Notes: generated by a model not told the origin, from the letters alone. A stretch of 37,035 bases of DNA from Thermoplasmata archaeon (GCA_021816745.1 JAKAWY010000007.1:1-37035); one strand, 5' to 3'. Numbered from the stretch's first letter, positions 1 to 8,313 are shown. Numbers and translations are program-made.

Positions 1-2
1 AT

Positions 3-16
3 AAAAAAATATATTC
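3..16 (+). promoter_or_regulatory. TATA-like box of the M20 peptidase gene
   Basis: The A/T run AAAAAATATATT lies about 25-30 bases before the ATG at 37. This is the spacing expected of an archaeal TATA box driving a leaderless mRNA. No Shine-Dalgarno sequence is visible before the ATG. Only 36 bases upstream are in the window, so the BRE cannot be judged. Confidence 0.5.
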
Positions 17-36
17 CACCTCAGTATAGTGGATTT

Positions 37-1230
37 ATGTCCCTTATAGATATGGAAGACCGCGAATTCATAATTGAAATTGCAAAGAGGATAATACCTG
101 TCAAATCAATCAGTCCTGCATCCGGTGGAGAGGGAGAATCAAAAAGGGAAAAGGTACTTGAATCAATTCTTACTGAATTGGGATACACCAATTTTACCAG
201 TTACGTTACTACCGACAATCAAAACTTTGAAAGACCCAGTCTTATCTTAAAGGTTGGCAATAAAGAAAAAACAGCATGGATTGTATCACATATTGATACA
301 GTGCCTGAAGGAGACCCTAAGCTTTGGACCAGGGAACCATTTTCAGTAACCGTGGAAGGAAACAGCATCTATGGAAGAGGGACCTCTGATGATGGCCAGG
401 CAGTATTCCTTTCTATGCTTCTTCTGAGGAGAATAAAAGAAAGGATAAATGATCTTCAGTATAATCTCGGAATAGCCTTTGTTGCAGATGAGGAAGTTGG
501 AAGTGCTTATGGGATTCAGTTTCTGCTTGAAAAAAATATCTTCAAGAAAGAGGATCTCATATTTGTTCCGGATGCAGGATCAACAGATGGAATGGATATT
601 GAGATTGCTGAAAAAAGCATACTATGGATGAAATTTTTGGTAAATGGCAAACAGTATCATGCCAGCATGCCCCAGAATGCAGTAAATGCAAACAGGGATG
701 GAATGGAGTTCATTTTACAGCTCGACAGGATGCTGCATGAAAAGTATTCTGAGAAAAATGAAATTTTCAATTACCCCTATTCAACCTTTGAACCAACCAA
801 ACATGAGAAAAATGTTGACAATGTGAACACGATTCCCGGAAGGGAAGTATTCTATATGGATTGCAGGATTCTTCCTGAAATTGACGTGGATCACATAATC
901 GATGAGGTCAACATAGCAATATCTGATTTTGAGCAGACTCACCAGTCAAGAATTAAGATGGAGCTTGTACAGAAAGAACAGGCTGCTATTCCAACTTCAC
1001 AGGATTCTGAAGTTGTCAGGAAACTGATTGATGCACTAAGAAAAAGAGGTCAGGAACCAAGAATTTATGGAATCGGCGGGGGTACATGTGCTGCATTTTT
1101 CAGAAGAAAGGGGATGAATGCTGTGGTCTGGTCTACCACGGTTCCAGAAGTAGCTCATCAGGCGGATGAATATTGTGTGATCGATCACATATTACTGGAT
1201 GCTGATACCTTCACTGAAATTATTTTCTAA
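37..1230 (+). CDS. M20 family metallopeptidase (ArgE/DapE/carboxypeptidase type)
   Basis: This 397-residue protein is a di-zinc amidohydrolase that would cleave a peptide or N-acyl amino acid bond in the cytoplasm. The signature runs in order: H85 in SHIDTVP, D118 in GRGTSDDG, the catalytic/metal pair E152-E153 in VADEEVG, D179 in VPDAGS, and a C-terminal histidine near 374 in EVAHQADEY. The segment between about 195 and 310 fits the dimerisation (lid) domain inserted in M20 enzymes. No signal peptide or membrane segment is seen. The family includes ArgE, DapE and dipeptidases; the substrate cannot be read from the sequence, so DapE or ArgE should not be assumed. The gene has its own promoter and is convergent with the nadM operon, two bases away. 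Family assignment is secure, substrate unknown. Confidence 0.92.
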   Translation: MSLIDMEDREFIIEIAKRIIPVKSISPASGGEGESKREKVLESILTELGYTNFTSYVTTDNQNFERPSLILKVGNKEKTAWIVSHIDTVPEGDPKLWTREPFSVTVEGNSIYGRGTSDDGQAVFLSMLLLRRIKERINDLQYNLGIAFVADEEVGSAYGIQFLLEKNIFKKEDLIFVPDAGSTDGMDIEIAEKSILWMKFLVNGKQYHASMPQNAVNANRDGMEFILQLDRMLHEKYSEKNEIFNYPYSTFEPTKHEKNVDNVNTIPGREVFYMDCRILPEIDVDHIIDEVNIAISDFEQTHQSRIKMELVQKEQAAIPTSQDSEVVRKLIDALRKRGQEPRIYGIGGGTCAAFFRRKGMNAVVWSTTVPEVAHQADEYCVIDHILLDADTFTEIIF

Positions 1231-1232
1231 TT

Positions 1233-1748
1233 TCATTCATCATCTGACATGGACAAATCCTTTAACCTGGAAACACCATCAATTTCCCCAATAATATTTA
1301 CCACCTGTTCTGTGGTGTCTTTTTCCCATTTTCCACCATTTATTATTTTTTCCCGGATTCTTGTTCCGGACCATTCTTCTCTATTAATAAGACCAAGGGA
1401 ATTTACCTCGTAACCCTTCTCGATAAATAGTCTTTTAACCAGCGGATTATTGGTATAAACTGAATCAAATTTTGGCGTTAGCGATTCCACATGGGCAACC
1501 CAGAGTGGATTGGAATTTACATCTTCTATTGGAATTATGTAAAAATTGAATATCCCCATGGATTCAAGTGAATTTGAAACCATTAAGTGCCTTTCGCCAG
1601 CAGTAAATGGATTCTGCAATGTGTGAGAATATTGTGCACTTCCAATACCGATAATAACAGATGAATGTTTCTTCAGTATTTCCTTTATTATTTCAAGGTG
1701 TCCGTTATGAAAAGGCTGGAATCTTCCAACAATGAATGCTCTGGTCAT
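1233..1748 (-). CDS. nadM: Nicotinamide-nucleotide adenylyltransferase (archaeal NadM type)
   Basis: This enzyme joins NMN and ATP to make NAD, the last step of NAD synthesis. The 171-residue product opens with the nucleotidyltransferase signature GRFQPFHNGH (residues 8-17; the HxGH pair is H14 and H17) and carries the second signature SGTRIR at 127-132. Length matches the compact archaeal enzymes. I chose the ATG at 1748 over an ATG nine codons upstream. It puts the glycine-rich signature at the normal distance from the N-terminus and overlaps the stop of the upstream gene as ATGA, indicating translational coupling. It is the last gene of the aminotransferase - membrane protein - nadM operon. 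A link between the aminotransferase (possibly acting on aspartate, a precursor of the pyridine ring) and NAD synthesis is only a suggestion. Confidence 0.93.
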   Translation of the reverse strand: MTRAFIVGRFQPFHNGHLEIIKEILKKHSSVIIGIGSAQYSHTLQNPFTAGERHLMVSNSLESMGIFNFYIIPIEDVNSNPLWVAHVESLTPKFDSVYTNNPLVKRLFIEKGYEVNSLGLINREEWSGTRIREKIINGGKWEKDTTEQVVNIIGEIDGVSRLKDLSMSDDE

Positions 1749-2740
1749 GGTTTCATCTCTCCTATCATATGGCAATCTATCATATCTGTGTTTTCAAATA
1801 TAAACCAGTTTAATACACTGGTTAAATTTTCAGCAATAAGATTCGAACTATCAATGGAATTTTTTAGCTGTTTCATGCTTTCAAGAGGGAAAGTGTCAAC
1901 AGCTTTGAAACTTATGGATGTTCTGTCCATTATAAGTGTTACAGTATCCTGGGATGAGTGGATAAATATCTTCCCATTGACCAGAAGATCATAGTTCCTG
2001 ATTTTCCTGCTTTTTTTGCCTTCGTTAGGAAACTCCGGAAAATCGACTTTAATTGTTTTATTGAAAAATATATGGTTTAAAACATCATAGATTCGATCCT
2101 GAATGTAGTAAGAGTCTGGCAATTCACTTCCTGAAAGATTATCGGATCTTTCGAGTCCGGTACCCCTGATCAGGTAACTTTCATATTCCTTTAAGACAGT
2201 CATTTTCAATTCAGTGCAGCGGTTAACTGAATCCATGTACCTTCTCCATTCTTCTGAAAGATCTGTTTCCTGATCTTTTATATGATTTTTTACTAAATCC
2301 GACCACACAGGATTTGAATCCACGGGCGGAAGAGGTATATTCTCTTCATTTTTTCTGAATTCAGGAATGTGTACGATGCTATCTATCATGTCTTTTGCAG
2401 CCTTTCGAAGAATAGCATAATGCCTGGATTTCATTTCCTCAATTCTTCTCAGGTTTGTCATATCCTGAACCATGTTTTGTATTTCCAAAGTTTCTTCGGA
2501 ATTTTTTTGTTCTTTCTTATCCTGATTGGATTTGGGCCTTTTCTGTGTGGTGTTAAAATCCAGCATATGATTAATGGAACTCGTCATTTCACCTTGGAAT
2601 TTTTCAAGTTCGACCGTCATTTCTTTTAATAATTTATCCATATTATTTTTGATTCTGTTCCTGTCTAAATATAAATATAAAAAAAGTATAACAAGAACTG
2701 AAAGGGTAATACTTCCTATGACTATGGATGCCAGGCTCAT
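1745..2740 (-). CDS. Membrane-anchored coiled-coil protein of unknown function
   Basis: I do not recognise this 331-residue protein. Residues about 5-25 form one hydrophobic segment (ending FLYLYLDRNR) that could be a signal anchor, with the rest probably cytoplasmic because positive residues follow it. Residues about 30-130 are rich in E, K, Q and M and look coiled-coil, with a polar stretch near 66-85. The C-terminal half is a soluble domain with alternating hydrophobic and charged residues and no motif I can name. The only two cysteines lie in this half and form no visible metal site. The gene starts five bases after the aminotransferase stop and its own stop overlaps the nadM start (ATGA), so the three are almost certainly co-transcribed. 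Confidence 0.75.
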   Translation of the reverse strand: MSLASIVIGSITLSVLVILFLYLYLDRNRIKNNMDKLLKEMTVELEKFQGEMTSSINHMLDFNTTQKRPKSNQDKKEQKNSEETLEIQNMVQDMTNLRRIEEMKSRHYAILRKAAKDMIDSIVHIPEFRKNEENIPLPPVDSNPVWSDLVKNHIKDQETDLSEEWRRYMDSVNRCTELKMTVLKEYESYLIRGTGLERSDNLSGSELPDSYYIQDRIYDVLNHIFFNKTIKVDFPEFPNEGKKSRKIRNYDLLVNGKIFIHSSQDTVTLIMDRTSISFKAVDTFPLESMKQLKNSIDSSNLIAENLTSVLNWFIFENTDMIDCHMIGEMKP

Positions 2741-2745
2741 GGTTA

Positions 2746-3903
2746 TTATCTAACCTCTGTCATTTCATTCATCAGATCCTTAAGAAGTTCAAGTCCGGTT
2801 TTAATTGTATCCATATCTGTGGCATAAGACATCCTGAAATGGAATTCCCCCTGGCCACCAAAAGCAGAACCTGGTGTAATAATTAACCCCTTTTTCTGGA
2901 GGGCGATATTTGAAAACTCAACAGAACTCATGTTGAGATTGTATTTTGGGAAAACGTAAAACGCACCACCAGGAGTTACCAGTTCGATATTAGGAATTTC
3001 CTTAAGTTTCTGGATCATCAAATCTCTTCTCTTTTCAAATGTTCCTTTCATCTTTATAACGAAATCAGTATCTTTTAATGCCTCCAAAGCTGCCATTTGA
3101 GATATGGATGGAGCACATGTAATGGTCTGCTGCTGGAACTTGTCAGATGCATTAATTACGTCTGTGGAAGCAACCATATAGCCGATCCTCCAGCCTGTCA
3201 TGGCATGACTTTTTGAAAATCCACTTAGGATTATGGTGTTATGTAATTCTGGGTCAAGTTCAAGTGGGTCCTGTACCTGACCTTCAAAAACAAGTTCCTC
3301 ATAAATCTGGTCCGTGATTAGATAAATTTTATTCTCAATGCATAGTCTCTGCAATTCCTTAAATTGGTCAGGAGTAAACACCTTGCCTGTAGGGTTTGAA
3401 GGATTGGATATAATGACTGCTCTTGTCTTGGGAGTGATTGCAGACTTTATATTATCAATGTTCAGTGAAAAATCATCATTAGATTCAACCGTGACGGGTT
3501 TAATACCGTATATTTTCGCTATCTCAGGATATGATAGATAATAAGGTTCTGGAATAATTATTTCATCTCCAGGATCAGCAGTGGAAAGAAAAGACAGATT
3601 TACAGCAAATTTTGTAGGAGAAACCAGCACGTTGTTCTGGGTTATTCCGTATTTTCCATTCCCAGAAACTTTCCTTGCAATTCCTGCTCTCAGTTCAGGA
3701 AATCCCTTGGAAGGTGTGTAATGGGTAAATCCCTCCTTTGCCTTCTGGAACGCAAATTCAATCTCAGCATCTGGAGTCGTAAAATCGGGCTCTCCAATTC
3801 CGAAATTGTATATTTTCTTTCCTTCTGATTTTAGCCTGCTGGCCAGATTTGATAATGCTACCGTAGTAGATTCTGAAATATCACTAACTCTTCTTGAAAT
3901 CAC
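2746..3903 (-). CDS. Class I/II PLP-dependent aminotransferase (aspartate aminotransferase-like)
   Basis: This 385-residue enzyme moves an amino group between an amino acid and a 2-oxo acid. Visible fold-type I features are GEPDF (37-41), SNPSNPTGK (166-174), D198 and Y201 that contact the PLP ring, the Schiff-base lysine K231 in SGFSKSHAMTGWR, R239, and a C-terminal arginine in HFRMSYATD that normally binds the substrate carboxylate. The pattern is that of the subgroup I-gamma aspartate/aromatic aminotransferases common in archaea. Exact substrate is not decidable. It is the first gene of the operon with the coiled-coil protein and nadM, and is divergent from the MFS gene at 4059. An A/T-rich box TTAATAA about 25 bases before the ATG could be its promoter. 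Confidence 0.9.
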   Translation of the reverse strand: MISRRVSDISESTTVALSNLASRLKSEGKKIYNFGIGEPDFTTPDAEIEFAFQKAKEGFTHYTPSKGFPELRAGIARKVSGNGKYGITQNNVLVSPTKFAVNLSFLSTADPGDEIIIPEPYYLSYPEIAKIYGIKPVTVESNDDFSLNIDNIKSAITPKTRAVIISNPSNPTGKVFTPDQFKELQRLCIENKIYLITDQIYEELVFEGQVQDPLELDPELHNTIILSGFSKSHAMTGWRIGYMVASTDVINASDKFQQQTITCAPSISQMAALEALKDTDFVIKMKGTFEKRRDLMIQKLKEIPNIELVTPGGAFYVFPKYNLNMSSVEFSNIALQKKGLIITPGSAFGGQGEFHFRMSYATDMDTIKTGLELLKDLMNEMTEVR

Positions 3904-4010
3904 GAATTTAAATTGCTAAAAGGTTATTAACAGTTTTCAAAAGAGAATAATAAAAGTGACAGTCAGAATACTTAAAATCGGTATCACATTGCAACAATGC
4001 CTCATCTGCT

Positions 4011-4043
4011 TAGTAATTAATTAAGTAATTTTTAATTAGTAAA
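4011..4043. promoter_or_regulatory. A/T-rich repeat region in front of the MFS exporter gene; possible promoter/operator
   Basis: The stretch holds two direct copies of AGTAATT about 7 bases apart, the palindrome TAATTAATTA, and TTTTTAATTAG. The last sits about 27 bases before the ATG at 4059, at TATA-box distance. Such repeated A/T-rich motifs are typical of archaeal Lrp-type operators, and an Lrp-like regulator lies at the other end of this gene. Binding is inferred. Confidence 0.3.
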
Positions 4044-4058
4044 CTTTACTTCACCTGC

Positions 4059-5528
4059 ATGGAAAAAAGACCAATCTCTGAAGGGATGATTATACTGACA
4101 GTCATGATTGGAACCATGATGGCGGCGGTAGATTCTACCATTGTCCTTCTTGCTTTACCTTATATTACACTTGATCTAAATACAACAATTGAAACATCCA
4201 TATGGGTAATTTTGATTTATTTGCTTGTTACAGCAGTATTGACCACACAAATGGGTTCTGTTGGTGACAATTTCGGGAGATCCAGAGTTTTTAATCTTGG
4301 ATTTATCATTTTTACCGCCTCTTCAATAGCCTCTGGCTTTTCCAGACCTTTTATGGGTCTAAGTGCAATTGATTTTCTTATCACAATGAGAGCTGTCCAG
4401 GCAATTGGTGCTGCTATGCTTCAATCCACATCCTCTGCCATAATCTCAGATCTGATACCGGGCCATAGAAGAGGAAGGGCATTTGGTTTCACAGCCATGG
4501 GGTGGAATATTGGAGGAACTTTGGGAATTGTGCTTGGCGGCATTATAACTTATAAGTTGGGATGGCAGTATATATTTTTCATTAATGGGCCTATTGGAAT
4601 AGCAGGTTATGTCCTGAGCAAGCTATACATTCATGACGAATTTAAGGAAAGGAAAAAAATTGACTTCATTGGAATAATAACACTGGCACTGGGGCTTCTC
4701 CTTATTTCTTATGGAGCTCTGGAGATTTCAACCGGGGCCTCAAGAGTTTCCATATTGACTTATATGGGTACAGGACTGATTTCAATTATTTTATTTATTA
4801 TAAACGAAATGAAAACAGATCATCCTTTAGTGGATTTCAAGGCCTTTAAGTCGAGAATGCTGGGGCTCTCCCTGGTAGCATCATATTTTCAGGCTACCGG
4901 TTATTTAGCCGTGGTGTTTGTTTTGATTCTTTACCTTCAGGGAGTCAGGGAATTAAATCCATTGGCTGCTTCTATTTACCTGGTACCCGGATACATTATA
5001 GCAAGTTTTCTTGCTCCAAAAATGGGTACTTTTGCAGACAAAATTGGCCCTACTCTTTTGGCAACCATTGGCATATTCCTAATGATGGGTGGAGTTTCAG
5101 TCTACTTACTGCTTGGATTGCAAACCAATTTGCTCGTGCTGGTAGCTGGTTCCATTGTTGCAGGAATTGGAGGATCCATGTTCTGGCCTTCTAATATTAA
5201 AGCTGTAATGGGAGCGACCAGTACAAAAATTTACGGATCCATTGGTGGACTGCAGAGAACCCTTTCAAATATTGGAACTCTTACCAGTTTTGTTCTGGCC
5301 CTCACTATAGCTTCCCTATCTGTGCCCAGAGGACTTGTTTATGGAATTTTTGTAAACGGGGGAAAAAACGCATTGACCACTACAGACATGAATCTATTGA
5401 TCGGTGGGTTCAGGTCTGCATTTCTGTTATCCATAGTAGTACTGTTTTTTGCTGGAATATTGTCGTATTCCAGAGGTTCTTCAGTCAAGAAACAGGATGA
5501 AAAGCAAAACAGGGATAGTTCAACATAA
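4059..5528 (+). CDS. MFS multidrug exporter, DHA2-like (14 TM)
   Basis: This 489-residue integral membrane protein would export drugs or other small molecules in exchange for protons. The first helix carries MMAAVDSTIVLLALP, a form of the acidic motif seen in DHA2 (14-helix) drug:H+ antiporters. It is followed by the MFS motif A between helices 2 and 3 (GSVGDNFGRSR). Hydrophobicity suggests about 14 helices, with the cytoplasmic link DEFKERKKIDF near the middle and a charged, lysine-rich tail. The start is the only reasonable ATG after a good upstream TATA-like element. It is convergent with the AsnC/Lrp-like regulator gene with 11 bases between the stops, which makes that regulator a candidate controller. 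Substrate is unknown. Confidence 0.88.
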   Translation: MEKRPISEGMIILTVMIGTMMAAVDSTIVLLALPYITLDLNTTIETSIWVILIYLLVTAVLTTQMGSVGDNFGRSRVFNLGFIIFTASSIASGFSRPFMGLSAIDFLITMRAVQAIGAAMLQSTSSAIISDLIPGHRRGRAFGFTAMGWNIGGTLGIVLGGIITYKLGWQYIFFINGPIGIAGYVLSKLYIHDEFKERKKIDFIGIITLALGLLLISYGALEISTGASRVSILTYMGTGLISIILFIINEMKTDHPLVDFKAFKSRMLGLSLVASYFQATGYLAVVFVLILYLQGVRELNPLAASIYLVPGYIIASFLAPKMGTFADKIGPTLLATIGIFLMMGGVSVYLLLGLQTNLLVLVAGSIVAGIGGSMFWPSNIKAVMGATSTKIYGSIGGLQRTLSNIGTLTSFVLALTIASLSVPRGLVYGIFVNGGKNALTTTDMNLLIGGFRSAFLLSIVVLFFAGILSYSRGSSVKKQDEKQNRDSST

Positions 5529-5539
5529 AAAAATTTTTT
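5527..5539. terminator. Symmetric A7T6 tract between convergent genes
   Basis: Seven A followed by six T lie between the two stop codons, beginning inside the TAA of the MFS gene. Read on either strand this gives an oligo-T run right after the stop codon, and archaeal RNA polymerase terminates at oligo-T. It probably ends both transcripts. Confidence 0.5.
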
Positions 5540-6316
5540 CTATGAAACAAAATCATAATCGTAAACAACCATTACGTCGCTATCGCCTTCAATTTCCCTT
5601 ACTCTTTTGATAATATCCTTTGATGAATTAAGACTGTCTGCAAAGCAAATAAATATCCCTGTATTTTTCTCACCGATCTGAATAATCAGGTTATTTTCCA
5701 GAATTGGTTCTATCTTTGGTGTATTATGGGAAAAAATGGCAAAAATAACCGAAGTTGTTTTGGATAGATCTATAATGGGTATAACTGAAATGAGTCTGTT
5801 TTTTATAAGAAATGAATACCGTCTCTTGACCCTCATGGATGGCAGATTGAGTTCTTTTGCAATATCTGCGATCTTTGCTTTTGGTGATTTTCTGAGCTGA
5901 TCCACAATAAGCATGTCGATAGAGTTGGAATTGGCCCTGTACCTCTCTGCCAAAGGGGTGTATTTCATAACGGGCTCTCCCATCGTTTTAGAAATTTTGG
6001 CAATTTTTTGGTCCACCTCGTCTATTGTATCTCCGTATAATCCAAACAATGTTATTCTTTCAAGGCAACTTACCTTAATGAAATAATCCGTTTCCACATC
6101 TACGTCTGATGAAAATGCAACTATACTGGTGATTTTTCCATAAAGTGCAGGGGTTGCATGAACAGTATAATTTTTAACAACACCATCCTCAGTAAGTTTT
6201 GTAATTCTATAATTTAATGTCTGGGCAGAAATGCCAATATTTTTTGCAATAAGTCTCTGCGTCATCCTTCCGTCACGCAGTAAATTAAAAAGGATTTTCG
6301 TATCTATATCGTCCAT
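5540..6316 (-). CDS. AsnC/Lrp-like transcription regulator with two winged-helix units
   Basis: The 258-residue protein has a first Lrp-type winged helix at residues 1-50 (DIDTKILFNLLRDGR, then a recognition helix around ISAQTLNYRITKL). A ligand-domain-like segment follows at about 60-120. A second winged helix lies at about 131-180 (SIDMLIVDQLRKSPK, then ADIAKELNLPSMRVKRR), and a second sensor-like segment at 185-258. Classic Lrp has one HTH and one RAM domain in about 150 residues, so this is a tandem duplication in one chain. It would act as a DNA-binding repressor or activator in the cytoplasm. The target is not shown by the sequence; the adjacent MFS exporter, mazG-like gene or its own promoter are natural candidates. 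The RAM domains are divergent, so the ligand is open. Confidence 0.8.
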   Translation of the reverse strand: MDDIDTKILFNLLRDGRMTQRLIAKNIGISAQTLNYRITKLTEDGVVKNYTVHATPALYGKITSIVAFSSDVDVETDYFIKVSCLERITLFGLYGDTIDEVDQKIAKISKTMGEPVMKYTPLAERYRANSNSIDMLIVDQLRKSPKAKIADIAKELNLPSMRVKRRYSFLIKNRLISVIPIIDLSKTTSVIFAIFSHNTPKIEPILENNLIIQIGEKNTGIFICFADSLNSSKDIIKRVREIEGDSDVMVVYDYDFVS

Positions 6317-6426
6317 TTACTGAACAAATACAATCGATTATTAAAGGTTATAGATTTAATTCTATGTGGAAGAAAATTAGTGTAAATTTATAAATGAACA
6401 ATTAAAATAAAAACCTTTAAACTAAT

Positions 6427-6442
6427 ATATTAAAATTAATAT
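6427..6442. repeat. Inverted repeat ATATTAA-AA-TTAATAT upstream of mazG-like gene
   Basis: This is a perfect 7-base inverted repeat with a two-base spacer, 20-36 bases before the ATG at 6463. It therefore covers the TATA-box position of a leaderless promoter. It sits in the 146-base divergent region between the Lrp-like regulator and the mazG-like gene. It could be a regulator operator, or chance in a very A/T-rich stretch. Confidence 0.35.
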
Positions 6443-6462
6443 CCAAAATCGAATCATATATT

Positions 6463-6867
6463 ATGGACATGAATTTTGAAGATTATTCCCGGCAAAGAAA
6501 GCGGACAGAAATCGATGATAGGAAAATGATCAATGATACCAATCATACTCATTTTGATTTCATGAAATCCATGGAAGGTATTGGAATGGAAAATTGCACC
6601 TATGGAAAACTGATGAACTGGTCAATGGGTCTGGCCGGAGAAAGTGGAGAAGTTGTGGATATTCTAAAAAAAATTCTTTTCCATGGCCACCCGATTGAAA
6701 AAGAGAAATTATTAAAGGAACTTGGTGACATACTCTGGTATTTAGATGCCATAGCCAGCTCACTGGGCTCTTCGCTTAATGAAATTGCAGAATTAAATGT
6801 TGAAAAACTTAAAAAAAGATATCCGGATGGCTTTTCTGAGGAGAAGAGCATTAATAGGAAAGAATAA
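6463..6867 (+). CDS. MazG-like nucleotide pyrophosphohydrolase
   Basis: This small all-alpha NTP pyrophosphatase-type protein (134 residues) would cleave non-canonical or excess (d)NTPs to the monophosphate. The MazG pattern is clear: GLAGESGEVVDILKK supplies the first ExxE-type metal site, ELGDILWYLDAIA supplies the ExxD site, and NVEKLKKRYPDGF is the conserved family ending that packs the last helix. The first 35 or so residues (rich in D, R, K and M) precede the domain and may be partly outside it, so a later start cannot be excluded. The ATG at 6463 fits a leaderless promoter. The gene lies divergent to the Lrp-like regulator and 38 bases before the next MFS gene. Nucleotide preference is unknown. 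Confidence 0.85.
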   Translation: MDMNFEDYSRQRKRTEIDDRKMINDTNHTHFDFMKSMEGIGMENCTYGKLMNWSMGLAGESGEVVDILKKILFHGHPIEKEKLLKELGDILWYLDAIASSLGSSLNEIAELNVEKLKKRYPDGFSEEKSINRKE

Positions 6868-6877
6868 ATTCAACAAT

Positions 6878-6891
6878 TAAATATTAAATAT
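6878..6891 (+). promoter_or_regulatory. TATA-like box of the second MFS gene
   Basis: TTAAATATTAAATA lies about 15-28 bases before the ATG at 6906, with no Shine-Dalgarno sequence between. This suggests an independent leaderless promoter rather than read-through from the mazG-like gene alone. Confidence 0.4.
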
Positions 6892-6905
6892 ACATATTCC
6901 TTAAA

Positions 6906-8201
6906 ATGGAAGGTTTCTCCAGTAATGATCCAATTAAGAAAGAAAAAATGAAATTATTCCATAAAGTATTTTTAAGTTATATAAGCCAGAGTAGCGCAAT
7001 TCAATCTGCTTCAGGGGTTGCCCAGATATGTATAACCTGGTTTGTTTACGTTGCAACTAAATCAGCCATTGATGTTGGGATTGTTGCAATAATTGAATCG
7101 CTTTCCATATTAATAACATCGCTGCCTGCCGGGATCGCAGTAGACAGGATTAACCGGGGGTTGTCTCTTCTTATTTCTACCGTAACTGGTGTCACTGTCT
7201 TCGCGTTGATGGCCTGGTATACAGAATTTTACGGTTTTGATCTTTTTATAATAATATCTTTAATGATAGTATGGTCGGCATCATCAGAATTATACCGTTC
7301 ATCAAGCAGTTCAATTATACCGGATTTGGTGGAAAAGAGTAATTTGCAGAAGGCAAATGGATACAATGATTCCATTTCCCGCAGTATCAGGGCAGTATCT
7401 AATGCACTGGCTGGAGGTCTCATAATATCTTTTGGTGTAGTTACCGGGTTTGTATACAGTACAATGGCATATGTAGCTGCTGCGATTTTAATTCTTACAC
7501 TTATTTATCCATATTCAAGAAAATTCGACGAATCAAAATTGATAAAAGCAGTCCAGAGAAAAAGTGCAATTAAGGAGTTAAAAGAAGGATTCAACTGGCT
7601 GAGGGGAGAAAAGGGATTAATGCAACTTACCTTTTCAGCTACAGTTACAAATATTTTCTACACATTGCCACTCGCATTCCTTGTAATTTACGTAGTTACT
7701 GGAATTCATGCCAGTTCACTTATTTATGGGATTGTCCTCGCAATATTTGCTTTGGGTTTCATCATAGGATCCATAACATCAGGCCATCTGGGAATAATGA
7801 AACACGCTGGAAAGATTTGGGTTTTAGGGCCAATATGCTTAGTTGGCCCCTCTTTTTTTATTCTTGGCATTTTTCCTTCACCTGCAATTTCAATATTATT
7901 TTTACTTATTATCGGAATTGCAATTGGCTTTTCAGGAAATACCTGGATTACAGCTGCCCAGAATATAGTACCTGAAAATATGAGGGGAAGATATTTTGCA
8001 ATTGATGGGGTATTAAGCTTTTTAGGAGGTGCACCTGCAATTACTTTGGGTGCAATTTTGATTTCGTACTTTGGAATTGCGTCTACATATATCATAAGCG
8101 GGATTTCTCTTATGATTGCCGGATTATTTTTTCTACCCATGAAAAGTTTATGGAATTTGGATGGAAGTTATCGCCCCCCTGATAGCGTAAAACAGCTTTG
8201 A
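6906..8201 (+). CDS. MFS transporter (MFS_3 / macrolide-enterobactin exporter-like)
   Basis: This 431-residue integral membrane carrier has about 12 hydrophobic helices. After a polar N-terminus of about 25 residues comes a first helix with the phrase ASGVAQICITWFVYVATKS. The motif-A-like loop SLPAGIAVDRINRGLSLL lies between helices 2 and 3, and a central cytoplasmic loop near 205-230 contains KEGFNWLRGEKGL. The second half has ENMRGRYFAIDGVLSFLGG. The last two phrases are typical of the MFS_3 group that includes EntS and MefA-like exporters. Substrate cannot be deduced. It sits downstream of the mazG-like gene on the same strand but has its own A/T-rich promoter element. Confidence 0.85.
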   Translation: MEGFSSNDPIKKEKMKLFHKVFLSYISQSSAIQSASGVAQICITWFVYVATKSAIDVGIVAIIESLSILITSLPAGIAVDRINRGLSLLISTVTGVTVFALMAWYTEFYGFDLFIIISLMIVWSASSELYRSSSSSIIPDLVEKSNLQKANGYNDSISRSIRAVSNALAGGLIISFGVVTGFVYSTMAYVAAAILILTLIYPYSRKFDESKLIKAVQRKSAIKELKEGFNWLRGEKGLMQLTFSATVTNIFYTLPLAFLVIYVVTGIHASSLIYGIVLAIFALGFIIGSITSGHLGIMKHAGKIWVLGPICLVGPSFFILGIFPSPAISILFLLIIGIAIGFSGNTWITAAQNIVPENMRGRYFAIDGVLSFLGGAPAITLGAILISYFGIASTYIISGISLMIAGLFFLPMKSLWNLDGSYRPPDSVKQL

Positions 8202-8291
8202 ATTATTTTTAAATATATATTTTGTAACATTTGTTCATAAATTTGCAGAAATAGCATAAACATGTGGGAATAGGGTACAAAAAGGTAATTA

Positions 8292-8304
8292 ATGTTTAAA
8301 ACAT
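8292..8304. repeat. Inverted repeat ATGTTT-A-AAACAT before the PP2C gene
   Basis: This is a perfect six-base inverted repeat around one central A, ending nine bases before the TTG start. It lies in the 112-base gap 8202-8313, which otherwise shows only A/T-rich promoter-like sequence (around 8209-8224) and no ORF. It may be a regulator site in the leader; the evidence is only the symmetry. Confidence 0.25.
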
Positions 8305-8313
8305 CATCTGAAG

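Noticed and set aside
1749-1775. Upstream ATG for nadM
   Set aside because: It would overlap the previous gene by about 30 bases and adds a non-family N-terminus; the ATG at 1748 gives the normal start and an ATGA overlap.
1665-1994. Plus-strand open frame of 109 codons
   Set aside because: It lies antisense to nadM and the membrane-protein gene; it has no promoter, Shine-Dalgarno sequence or recognisable domain, while the opposing frames encode a clear NadM.
7724-8140. Minus-strand frame of 138 codons inside the second MFS gene
   Set aside because: Its composition is that of a shadow of membrane-helix codons and it has no ribosome signal or recognisable motif.
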